A stretch of DNA of 64,000 bases from Solirubrum puertoriconensis (GTDB lineage Bacteria; Bacteroidota; Bacteroidia; Cytophagales; Hymenobacteraceae): NCBI RefSeq assembly GCF_001483135.1, contig NZ_LNAL01000007.1:767712-831711 (forward strand). The letters are read 5' to 3'. Position numbers and translations under genes: made by a program. Positions 52,416 through 59,617 of this stretch are shown piece after piece. Below the pieces are notes generated by a model. That model saw only the letters and a list, made by a program, of their open reading frames with translations, made no database searches and was not told the DNA's origin. Position 1 is the first letter of the stretch. The number at the start of each line of letters is the position of its first letter.

Positions 52416-53741
52416 CTAGTCGAATAAGCGTTTTATGCGAGGTTGCAACACCCGTTCCAGGACATAGGCCGAAGCCACCGAAGCAGTAACACACAACGCT
52501 GCGCGTAGCAGGAAAGACCCGGCCGAGCCGGTCGGCAATGGCAGCCAGGCCACGCCGGACACCAGCGGGAAATGGATCAGGTAAATCGCGTAGGAAATTT
52601 TGCCGGTTTCGGCGGCGGCTTTCATGAGGCGTCTGAAACCGTTTTCTAACGAACGACCGAAAAAGAAAACCGTTACTGAGGCGAGGTAAAACAGAACAAA
52701 CGGCAGCTCTTTCGCGAACAACGTCGGCTCAAAATTCCGGTAGATGGACAGGAACGAAGCGGCTGGAACCAGGAAAAGCAATCGAATCACCCAAGGCCGG
52801 AACGGGAAGCTGCGGTTACCAAATACGGCCACAGCTGCTAGGCTGATGGGCAGAAAGCTTAACTCCTGAAATGGAATCACCCGCTCGTTCCAGACGTAGG
52901 CTTGTGGCAGCGCAATTGCGTCGGCCAACATGAAGGGTTCGACTCTGCTCAGCACGGAGGCTAGCACGTTGAACCGGCCCATGCTCAGCACCAGAAGGAT
53001 CATGGCCATCATGTCGGTGTAGGAGATCTGGGCCTCGTCCCGACTGGGGTTCTTGGCCAGCCACAACCCACTCAGCCAGAAAACATAGCCAAAGCAAATG
53101 GATGAAAGCACAGCCGGGCCTAGGTAAGGGAGGAACAACGTGTTGGCGATGCCGAACACCAACACCGGCCAGATCAATTTTTTCGCGTCAAGCCGAAAGA
53201 GGGAGACGGGAATGAACAAGGCGTAAAAGAGAATTTCATACGCCAGCGACCAGCTCGGACCGAATTCCGGAATGGTCTTCGTCACCCAGCCCTGCACGAA
53301 AAGCAGGTGGCTGAGGATTACCCGCCCAGAATACGTTGGCGTAGCCACCCACAGGGCCAAGGCAAAGCAAAGCAGGTAAATCGGGTAGATGCGTACCACC
53401 CGCTTCTTAATATACCCCGCGATGGTAGCGCCTTCCAGCGGGTGTTTGTTGGTGAGCCCAATCACGTATCCGCTGAGGACGAAGAAGATCAGCACACACA
53501 GTCGCGCAGGTGGTTCAACGCCCCAACTGCCGGTGGGCTGGAATGCCGGGTCCAGTAATCGAAAAGCTACAAAGTGCCCCCAAACTACAAACAGGGCCAC
53601 CAAGCCGCGTAGTGCCTCAATGTTTAAGTCAATTTTCCTTCTATCGGCGCCTTGAGTAGTGGGTAGCTGGGACGTGATGGTTACATCGGCCACAGAGTCA
53701 TGAGTTTGCAAAGGAGTAGGATATAAATGCAGCAATAGCAC
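52416..53741 (-). CDS. Acyltransferase-3 family membrane protein
   Basis: A 441-residue integral membrane acyltransferase (OafA/NodX type). An opening LNIEALRGLVALFVVWGHF carries the conserved Arg and His, and FFVLSGYVIG follows. About ten hydrophobic segments are visible. Such enzymes add acetyl groups to O-antigen, peptidoglycan or exopolysaccharide. It lies beside a phage remnant and another acyltransferase-3 gene, which suggests a surface-modification role. Start is the longest frame at 53741; a later start in the charged N-terminal 35 residues is possible. Confidence 0.85.
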   Translation of the reverse strand: MLLLHLYPTPLQTHDSVADVTITSQLPTTQGADRRKIDLNIEALRGLVALFVVWGHFVAFRLLDPAFQPTGSWGVEPPARLCVLIFFVLSGYVIGLTNKHPLEGATIAGYIKKRVVRIYPIYLLCFALALWVATPTYSGRVILSHLLFVQGWVTKTIPEFGPSWSLAYEILFYALFIPVSLFRLDAKKLIWPVLVFGIANTLFLPYLGPAVLSSICFGYVFWLSGLWLAKNPSRDEAQISYTDMMAMILLVLSMGRFNVLASVLSRVEPFMLADAIALPQAYVWNERVIPFQELSFLPISLAAVAVFGNRSFPFRPWVIRLLFLVPAASFLSIYRNFEPTLFAKELPFVLFYLASVTVFFFGRSLENGFRRLMKAAAETGKISYAIYLIHFPLVSGVAWLPLPTGSAGSFLLRAALCVTASVASAYVLERVLQPRIKRLFD

Positions 53742-53950
53742 CGGAGTTATTTAACAAAGTTAAAGCTTAGCGACCATTACCCTGACATAGTGGCGATTTG
53801 CCTCTGCTTAGAATAATTACTTTAAGTGTGTATCGTTCGCGTAAAGCCCATTCCAATCGCTAGCCACAGCCATGAAAAGACTCCGGCGAGCTACAGTGTG
53901 GCACCAACTGCACAAGGCGCACCGTCGCGACCCTCTTACCACATGGGGCC

Positions 53951-54369
53951 TACACGGAGGCGGTTGAACTGCCCTTCACCAACGGCTCCTTCGCCGCCGA
54001 GGTAGTAACAGCTCCCAATACCCCGACCAGCTTTAATACAGAGGTGGGTATAGGCATCGATATTAACAGCCGCGCCTGCTGAGTAACGGAAAACGGAGTC
54101 GTGTACGCCCAGACTGCTTCGCCTTCGGGCAACACGGGCGAAAGCCTGCCTTACGACCCGGTGGAGCACCGCTACTGGCGCATTCGCCATAGCAACAGCA
54201 CCAATCTGATTTACTAGGAAACCAGCGCCGACGGCATCACCCACGTGCATCACTTTAGCGCTGCGCCGCCCTTTGCGCTTAACGTGACAAAGGGTTTATC
54301 TGCGGCTATGTACCAGCCAGCGCCACCACCACTACGGCGGCAGTGTTCGACAACGTCAAACGCTTCTAA
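53951..54369 (+). pseudogene. Decayed phage tail-fibre/structural protein remnant
   Basis: An open frame from 53951 reads VELPFTNGSFAAEVV and later SLPYDPVEHRYWRIRHSN and ETSADGITHVHHFSAAPPF, a pattern I recognise from the C-terminal region of Bacteroidota phage tail or surface proteins. It is interrupted by TGA at 54080-54082 and TAG at 54215-54217, both where Trp would fit, and the final AVFDNVKRF is in another frame, ending at TAA 54367-54369. The N-terminal part is lost or scrambled upstream. It is not functional. Confidence 0.7.
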
Positions 54370-54372
54370 GCC

Positions 54373-54402
54373 AAAGCCCCGTCACCTAGGCGGGGCTTTT
54401 TT
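54373..54402 (+). terminator. Terminator after the tail-fibre remnant
   Basis: AAAGCCCCG (54373-54381) pairs with CGGGGCTTT (54391-54399) and is followed by a T-run. The loop contains CCTAGG and the stop codon of the opposing acyltransferase gene. Confidence 0.85.
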
Positions 54403-55510
54403 GTTTGAGTCGATTTCGCAGGGCCATGACAGGCACCTCGAAGTATTTATACATGAGTGTAGCCAATGGCAGCGAAAGCCCCCACAGAATGGCCAATCCT
54501 GCCAACGACTTCACTGGTCCGGGAAGGGGCAGCATCCGCACCACTGGCACGGCGATGTTCGCGTTGACGATGGTGGCATGGAGTAAATACAGGCTGTAGG
54601 AGATCAAGCTAATGTGCGTGACGATGCTGGCTAAGGCCCCGCTGGCGTGCTTCCAAGAGTTCATCAGCGGCAACATGAACGCCACTCCTAGGCCGGCAAC
54701 CGAGAACGACCAAACGCAGGTGAACAGGGTCAGGTCATTAGGGGCAACCGGATTGGCTATCATGCTCAAGCCAACAAAGCCAACAACAAAGAGCGGCCAT
54801 TTTGCCCTCGCCCAAGCAGCCGGGAAGTAGTAGGCTACCCAAGCGGCTAACACGCCGTACATCAGCGAGTCCAAGCGGAGCAGTACGATTTTCCGAAAAT
54901 GAGCATCCCAATCGGGCCAATCTTGCGGTTGGTAGTGCTGGAAATAGTCGTAGCGGTAGGCAGTGGAGCCCACTAGAAACAGTACTGCGGCCAGCAGCAC
55001 CCCGTACCTAGGCTTCAGCAGCTTGGCCAGCAGGAAGGACGCAGGTGCTGAAAGGAGGTAGAACCACTCTTCAACCGTTAGCGACCAGCTCTCCAGGAAG
55101 GCAGGCGGGATTGGCCAGTTGAAGTTCTGCAGAAATACGAAGTAGGGCAGGTAGGTGCGGGCCGGCACCCCGTTGTGTATCTCGAACGCCATTACCACCG
55201 GTAGCACCAGCAAATAGGGCGGCACGGTGCGTATCCAGCGCCGTACCCAGAAGTCCCATAGGTTGCTTCGGTGTGCTCCTTTGGTTTCCAGCGTTTTGAT
55301 GAGGACGCCCCCAATCAGAAAGCCCGACAACACGAAGAACACAGCCACCCCGTCGTAGTGGCGCACGAACTCGTGAAAGAAGGTAAACTGAGGCGACACC
55401 CACGTGGAGCTGTGGAGGATCATCACCATCAAAATCGCAAAGGCCCGGAGTACATCCAGACCGAAGATTCGACTTGTCGATGTAATACGAAAAATCGCAG
55501 GTAGAGGCAT
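54386..55510 (-). CDS. Acyltransferase-3 family membrane protein
   Basis: A 374-residue integral membrane acyltransferase of the OafA type. LDVLRAFAILMVMILHSS holds the conserved Arg and His, FFVLSGFLIGGVL follows, and SWSLTVEEWFYL is the characteristic active-site region. About ten hydrophobic segments are visible. It lies on the opposite strand inside the phage remnant, between the tail-fibre pseudogene and the lysis genes. Its stop lies in a CCTAGG inside a terminator loop. A role in O-antigen acetylation is plausible. Confidence 0.88.
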   Translation of the reverse strand: MPLPAIFRITSTSRIFGLDVLRAFAILMVMILHSSTWVSPQFTFFHEFVRHYDGVAVFFVLSGFLIGGVLIKTLETKGAHRSNLWDFWVRRWIRTVPPYLLVLPVVMAFEIHNGVPARTYLPYFVFLQNFNWPIPPAFLESWSLTVEEWFYLLSAPASFLLAKLLKPRYGVLLAAVLFLVGSTAYRYDYFQHYQPQDWPDWDAHFRKIVLLRLDSLMYGVLAAWVAYYFPAAWARAKWPLFVVGFVGLSMIANPVAPNDLTLFTCVWSFSVAGLGVAFMLPLMNSWKHASGALASIVTHISLISYSLYLLHATIVNANIAVPVVRMLPLPGPVKSLAGLAILWGLSLPLATLMYKYFEVPVMALRNRLKQKSPA

Positions 55511-55610
55511 AGGGGCGCAAACCTACCACATCAATTGCACAACTTCCTGAGCAGGTTGCCTGTCTGCTTATATATCTTATTATTGCTATCTAGTTGTTGC
55601 CGCCTAGCCT

Positions 55611-55745
55611 ATGATCGTACGACGGAAGCACCGAAGAAAGCGAAAGCCTTTACGTGACCGCATTGCCGCCATGGACCCCGCTTGGCTGTTAGCCGCATGC
55701 GCCGTGGCGCTGATTGTTTTGCTGGGGCAAATCCTGGGTTGGTAA
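55611..55745 (+). CDS. Small membrane protein in the phage remnant
   Basis: A 44-residue frame with ATG at 55611: a very basic start (MIVRRKHRRKRKPLRDR) and one transmembrane segment (WLLAACAVALIVLLGQILGW). It is followed by a terminator. Its position before the coiled-coil and holin genes suggests a phage lysis accessory such as a small spanin or holin-like peptide. No family is recognised. Confidence 0.45.
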   Translation: MIVRRKHRRKRKPLRDRIAAMDPAWLLAACAVALIVLLGQILGW

Positions 55746-55769
55746 CGCATCAGCCTCGTCTTTGCCTTG

Positions 55770-55798
55770 AGCCTCGCTGCATGCAGCGGGGCTTTTTT
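55770..55798 (+). terminator. Intrinsic terminator in the phage remnant
   Basis: AGCCTCGCTGC and GCAGCGGGGCT pair with one G-U, nearly without loop (centre ATGCAT-like), and are followed by six T. It ends the 44-codon frame. Confidence 0.75.
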
Positions 55799-55889
55799 GT
55801 GCCCTCCAAGGGTGCGTGCAACAAGAATCAGCTTGCCAAGCCAACAGCCTGAAGACGGCTTGTCGCTGCTGTTCCTGCTGGCGCAAAGC

Positions 55890-56132
55890 ATGCTCACATA
55901 CATCATCAGCAACGCGGCCGTGGAAATCAAGTCCACGAATGAGAAGCTCGCGCGATCAGCCAGCACGGTGGAGGTCGAAGCCGTGCGCAACGATGCCTTG
56001 CGCCAGCGCGTGGCCGACCTCGAAGCGGCCAAGGCCAACGCGGCCAAAATCCATTTCGACATCGAGGTGCGTCTGAAATCGCTCGAGCAGCGCGCCGCCG
56101 TGCACGATACCTGGATGACCTCGCACAAATAG
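55890..56132 (+). CDS. Coiled-coil phage-type protein
   Basis: An 80-residue protein with one N-terminal hydrophobic segment (MLTYIISNAAVEI) and a long helix rich in Lys, Glu and Ala (KLARSASTVEVEAV, DLEAAKANAAKIHFDIEVRL) predicted to coil. It stands five bases before the holin-like gene, typical of a phage lysis module. The frame opens further upstream, but that part overlaps a terminator. The start is uncertain. Confidence 0.45.
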   Translation: MLTYIISNAAVEIKSTNEKLARSASTVEVEAVRNDALRQRVADLEAAKANAAKIHFDIEVRLKSLEQRAAVHDTWMTSHK

Positions 56133-56136
56133 TCCC

Positions 56137-56361
56137 ATGAAAACACTGCTAACCCGCTTGTTCGTTACGAACTGGAAAACCACCGCGGCCGGCGTGCTGC
56201 TGCTCTTCTTCGGCGTTGCCTTCTGGCAGGGCAAGCTGACAGCCGGCGAAATGTTCAGCGTGTTGACGGTGCTAGCTGGCTGTATCGGCATCCTTAGCAA
56301 GGATGGCGCCCGCACTGAAACCACCGTGTGGCCCGCGAAGAACGCCGCGCTGGTGACGTAG
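56137..56361 (+). CDS. Holin-like phage protein
   Basis: A 74-residue protein starting MKTLLTRLFVTNWKTTAAG, with a hydrophobic segment (VLLLFFGVAFWQ), then LTAGEMFSVLTVLAGCIGIL and KDGARTE. The NWKTT...GKLT...LSKDG pattern is typical of Bacteroidota phage holins. The same frame continues after the TAG at 56359-56361 with another hydrophobic stretch (VIGIGVGLPAAIGAYTLL, to 56466), so the stop may itself be a mutation or a second small protein may follow. The endolysin remnant is next. Confidence 0.55.
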   Translation: MKTLLTRLFVTNWKTTAAGVLLLFFGVAFWQGKLTAGEMFSVLTVLAGCIGILSKDGARTETTVWPAKNAALVT

Positions 56362-56471
56362 TTGCAAGCCACCACGCAGTGGAAAGCCAAGTCCCGCCTC
56401 GGCTGGGTCATCGGCATTGGCGTGGGGCTGCCCGCGGCTATTGGCGCTTACACCTTGCTGCGCTAATCGCC

Positions 56472-56990
56472 ATGGCACTACCGACTGCTTACGCCTGTCT
56501 GCAAAGCGAAGGCGGCCCGAAAATCCTGGTTGAAGCGATGAGGCTCTTCGGCTTGGCCGAGAAAGCCGGACCGCAGCACAATCCCGTGATTCTGGGCTGG
56601 CTGAAGGATCTGGGCTTAACCTGGATCCACGACGACGAAACGCCCTGGTGCGGCACGTTCATGGACATCGTGGCCAAACGCGCCGGCAAGCCCGGGTCGC
56701 ATCGATGCGGCCCGGGCGAAGAGTTGGCTCAAGTGGGGTACGGGTGTGGTCACGCCCATGCTCGGCGACGTGCTCGTGTTCGACCGGCAAGGCGGGGGCC
56801 ACGTGGGCGAAGACGCGACCCACTACCACGTGCTGGGGGCAACTAGGTCAACTGCGTGTGCATCTTACGCATCTTGAAAACCCGCCTGACCCAAGGCCGG
56901 CGCACGGCGTGGACCTTGGTCCAGCCCGCCAACGTGCGGCGCGTATGGCTCAGCGCTAAGGGCGCACCGACTTCTACTATTGAAGATTAA
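56472..56990 (+). pseudogene. Frameshifted phage endolysin (TIGR02594-like)
   Basis: Starts MALPTAYACLQSEGG and continues through VILGWLKDLGLTWIHDDETP and PWCGTFMDIVAKRAGKP, a peptidoglycan-hydrolase family in which Cys of WCGTF is the likely nucleophile. After AGKP the homologous sequence moves to another frame (RIDAARAKSWLKWGT, then GDVLVFDRQGGGHVG), then changes frame again with a TAG replacing a Gln codon, and ends VWLSAKGAPTS. At least two frameshifts and one stop make it non-functional. It is strong evidence for a decayed prophage. Confidence 0.8.
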
Positions 56991-57217
56991 CCAACCCGAT
57001 ACGCTTATAAAGCCTTTCCAAAAGTGGGCGTTGGCCCTAGTGTTCATCGGCCTGCTTGCCGCTAGCCTCACCATCTACGACGCGGGGTTTCGGCTAAGGT
57101 GCCGATATGTACGAAGTCGGCTTTGTGCTGCTACCCTTCGCGGCGGCTGGTGCCATCTACGTGGTGGGCACTAAGCGGTACCGGGCTGCTCAACGCAAGC
57201 AGCCCGGCCAATGGTAG
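56980..57217 (+). pseudogene. Frameshifted small membrane protein
   Basis: A TTG-started frame gives MKINQPDTLIKPFQKWALAL and a membrane segment (VFIGLLAASLTIYDAGF). Shortly after, a second frame starts MYEVGFVLLPFAAAGAIYVV and ends KQPGQW with TAG at 57215-57217. Two missing bases between the halves would join them into one two-helix protein. It follows the endolysin remnant and is probably part of the same decayed module. Confidence 0.45.
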
Positions 57218-57281
57218 CTGTCTTGGTTACGCCAACAGATCCTTTCGCAAGCTCTTTAATGCCCAGCAGGCACAGAAAGCA

Positions 57282-57318
57282 AAACGCCTTTGCAAATCAT
57301 CGATTTACAAAGGCGTTT
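57282..57318 (-). terminator. Terminator of tRNA-Thr, related to the 52.27 kb hairpin
   Basis: The arm at 57282-57298 is inverted at 57302-57318 with one mismatch. On the minus strand it is followed by TTTTGCTTT, just after the tRNA 3' end. It shares the TTGCAAATCAT centre and the flanks AAAAC/GTTTGCAG with the hairpin at 52270-52306. Confidence 0.7.
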
Positions 57319-57328
57319 GCAGTAGATG

Positions 57329-57401
<73 letters not shown>

Positions 57402-57403
57402 GT

Positions 57404-58163
57404 CAAATGTGGTGCAAACGTAATAAGTGATTCTGTAAGCACCAAACGCGCTATCAAAATTTCCTTCGCTTTTGGTTCACTTTAACGATATGCACAAGGT
57501 GTACGCTTGAGCAAGCAAATGGCCACTTTGTGCTTGGCTTGACCAACAAAAACTGATAATTAACTCAATATCAACAGTAACAAATCCGGCCACTAACGCA
57601 TAAAGCCGCTTGCAGCGTCGTGCTATTATAAAGCAACACGGCCGTAAAGTTTTCATCAAAAAGTGCCAGACTCTTTCGGTAGCCGTGATGCTGTTAACGC
57701 TTTGCAAGAGACGTGCGCAGCAAATATTGGTGCTATTGCCTCCCCCGAGACGTGCATCATAAAGTGCATTGCTAGTAGCATTGCCCTAGGCATACCATCG
57801 CTTCATCGCCTCGTAAATTGCCAGAGTTGTGCCGCTGTAGTGATAAGAGAGCAATGAACAGTTAAGTGCCGGACGGCCGAACGACCAGAGCCTGTACATC
57901 TGCGGGATGACGAATACAATAATTCTCAGGGTAGCAACGGGCTGCCACAACCTTCAACTGCTGGCATGCGGCTTTGATATAAATAAGTTGAGTGGTATCG
58001 ACTTCAGCGTTCTGCGCTCCACGTTTGGACATAAAAGTTGTTCCTGCACCTTTACGCTTCAAGCTGGCTTGCTCATTCCTAGCGTTAGCAAACCCACACC
58101 GGTTGGCAAGCTTCCGCCGGCAACCGGCTTCATCGCTCGAACAAATGAAGCCTGGTATGCAGC
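57404..58163. other. Intergenic region without a recognised gene
   Basis: About 760 bases, more AT-rich than average. Short frames on both strands (up to about 100 codons) have no recognisable motifs and overlap each other, so none is called. It holds the upstream region of tRNA-Thr on the minus strand and the 3' flank of the porin-like gene. One CCTAGG lies at about 57784. Confidence 0.5.
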
Positions 58164-59279
58164 TCAAAAACTTATAGCAACGCTTGAAGTGATGTTATTA
58201 TAGTTATTGACAAAATTTGAATTGCGTCGTTCGAATATCTTTCCGTTGCTGTGCAACATTCTGCCTTCCACGCGGCACAGCACATGCTCACTCGGCGCGT
58301 AGTCGAGGTTAAGAGAACCGCCCCCTAGGTGCACCGACCGCTCGCCTGCTGCAGGGGCTACCGAGCGAATCACTACCCCGCGTGAAGCCCGGTAGAATTC
58401 ACCCCGCGCAGTGGCACTCCACTTCTCGCTGAGTTGATGACGAACAAAACCGGCTCCGGTATGCCACAAGTCAGCTCCGGAGCTTCGAGGGTTGCGTTGC
58501 TGCGCTCCTACATCGAACACCAAGGCTACCGACAACCGCTCCGTAACGACGTAACTCACATACGCATTGTGGAAGTAGCGCCGACGCGGTACAGAATCGG
58601 TTGGCTGCTCGTTGCCAACAAATGTGCTAGAATTCAGTGTAAGCTTACTGTTTGGTTTCCACTGCACTTGCGTACCTAGGGCTTTGGCGCGGTTGTTTTC
58701 GCGCAGGTTTTGCCAACCGTTTAGTACTAGTGCGGTAAATGTGAGCGTTGCGGTGGGTTCATAGCTAAATCGGGCACCTGCCTCGTAGTAGGGCGAATTC
58801 TCAGCCATAAGCGAGCGAGTAAGCGTCCAGTTGTCTTTGCTAAGGGCCGACTCAAACCCGATGTGCGATTGGAATATGCCGACGTCGAGCCACACTTTAG
58901 CCAGTGGCCTGAACCCGGCGTATGCTTCGTACACGTGGCGCAACCCCTGTGGCTCACGCGCATAGTTCGCTTCAACATAAGTACCAGCGTGCAGTGCTAT
59001 GGCTCCTCGCACCTGGGCATTGGTGTATCGCATGCCCACAATAGCATTGTTCAGGGCAAATTCATTGGCGCGGTTGTGTGAGTACAAAAAGAACGGGCGC
59101 TCCTGGCTACTGCCTGTGAAATCGAAACCGTAGTAGGCATCGGCAAAACCAAATAGGGTGAGCGGCTGTACCGGACGGGCTACCGAGTCGGGTACAATTG
59201 CTGCTGCTTGCATTTGCCCCCGGCTTGGCACTGCCCTCAGCAAGGCAAGCAGTAATAGCAACGTTGCGGTTTTCTTCAT
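58164..59279 (-). CDS. Porin-like outer-membrane beta-barrel protein
   Basis: A 371-residue exported protein, with a signal peptide (MKKTATLLLLLALL, cleaved near PSRGQ). The mature part has the pattern of a putative beta-barrel porin-2 (OmpL-like): FGFADAYYGFDF near the start, HNRANEFALNNAIVGMRY, TYVEANYAREP and strands alternating to the last SVAISF. Its C-terminal Phe is typical of barrels. It may form a solute channel. It is divergent from the M4 peptidase gene, and a CRP-like palindrome lies between. Confidence 0.82.
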   Translation of the reverse strand: MKKTATLLLLLALLRAVPSRGQMQAAAIVPDSVARPVQPLTLFGFADAYYGFDFTGSSQERPFFLYSHNRANEFALNNAIVGMRYTNAQVRGAIALHAGTYVEANYAREPQGLRHVYEAYAGFRPLAKVWLDVGIFQSHIGFESALSKDNWTLTRSLMAENSPYYEAGARFSYEPTATLTFTALVLNGWQNLRENNRAKALGTQVQWKPNSKLTLNSSTFVGNEQPTDSVPRRRYFHNAYVSYVVTERLSVALVFDVGAQQRNPRSSGADLWHTGAGFVRHQLSEKWSATARGEFYRASRGVVIRSVAPAAGERSVHLGGGSLNLDYAPSEHVLCRVEGRMLHSNGKIFERRNSNFVNNYNNITSSVAISF

Positions 59280-59442
59280 GGCTGTAGCCCTAGGTGCCGC
59301 GGAGCTTTATTGCAAGGGCAACACTATCGGGGTTTTCTCATCCAAGCACAAGAGCGTGCTTGTGGGGCAAATATCACTTGTGCAAATCAAGTGCCTATAG
59401 GCGGTAAGTGGGTTCGGCTTCTCTGGTTTGCGGCACCTCTAT

Positions 59443-59460
59443 ATGTGATGCAGGTCACAT
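59443..59460. promoter_or_regulatory. CRP/FNR-like palindrome
   Basis: TGTGA (59444-59448), six bases, TCACA (59455-59459), flanked by A and T to give a perfect ATGTGA-N6-TCACAT palindrome. This equals the E. coli CRP half-site layout. Its centre lies about 57 bases before the predicted start of the M4 peptidase transcript, a normal activator position. Confidence 0.6.
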
Positions 59461-59470
59461 CATCGTGCTA

Positions 59471-59501
59471 TTGAACGAGGCGCAGTATAGGTAAACCTTT
59501 G
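59471..59501 (+). promoter_or_regulatory. Candidate promoter of the M4 peptidase gene
   Basis: TTG at 59471-59473 and AACCTTTG at 59494-59501 with a 20-base spacer; the -7 box deviates from TAnnTTTG at one base. It is 116 bases before the chosen ATG. Confidence 0.5.
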
Positions 59502-59617
59502 CCTCATGCTTTGGCAAGGCTGCTCCCTCAATCAAGAGGCCATGCCTTTCCGGGGTCGCTCCCTCCTATCACGTGCGATTTTCTCTGATCACCAACCGAT
59601 ATCTGCTCATCTCAGCT

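Larger units (their letters stand above)
59280..59617. other. Divergent regulatory region
   Basis: About 340 bases between the porin-like and M4 peptidase genes. Besides the CRP-like site and the promoter listed separately, CACTTG at 59375-59380 is inverted at 59388-59393. GATATTTG on the minus strand near 59367-59374 could be a -7 box for the porin gene, but no -33 was found. Confidence 0.45.

Noticed and set aside
57862..58203. Overlapping frames of about 100 codons on both strands after tRNA-Thr
   Set aside because: They overlap each other and the 3' end of the porin-like gene, are rich in Cys and lack motifs, so neither is supported.
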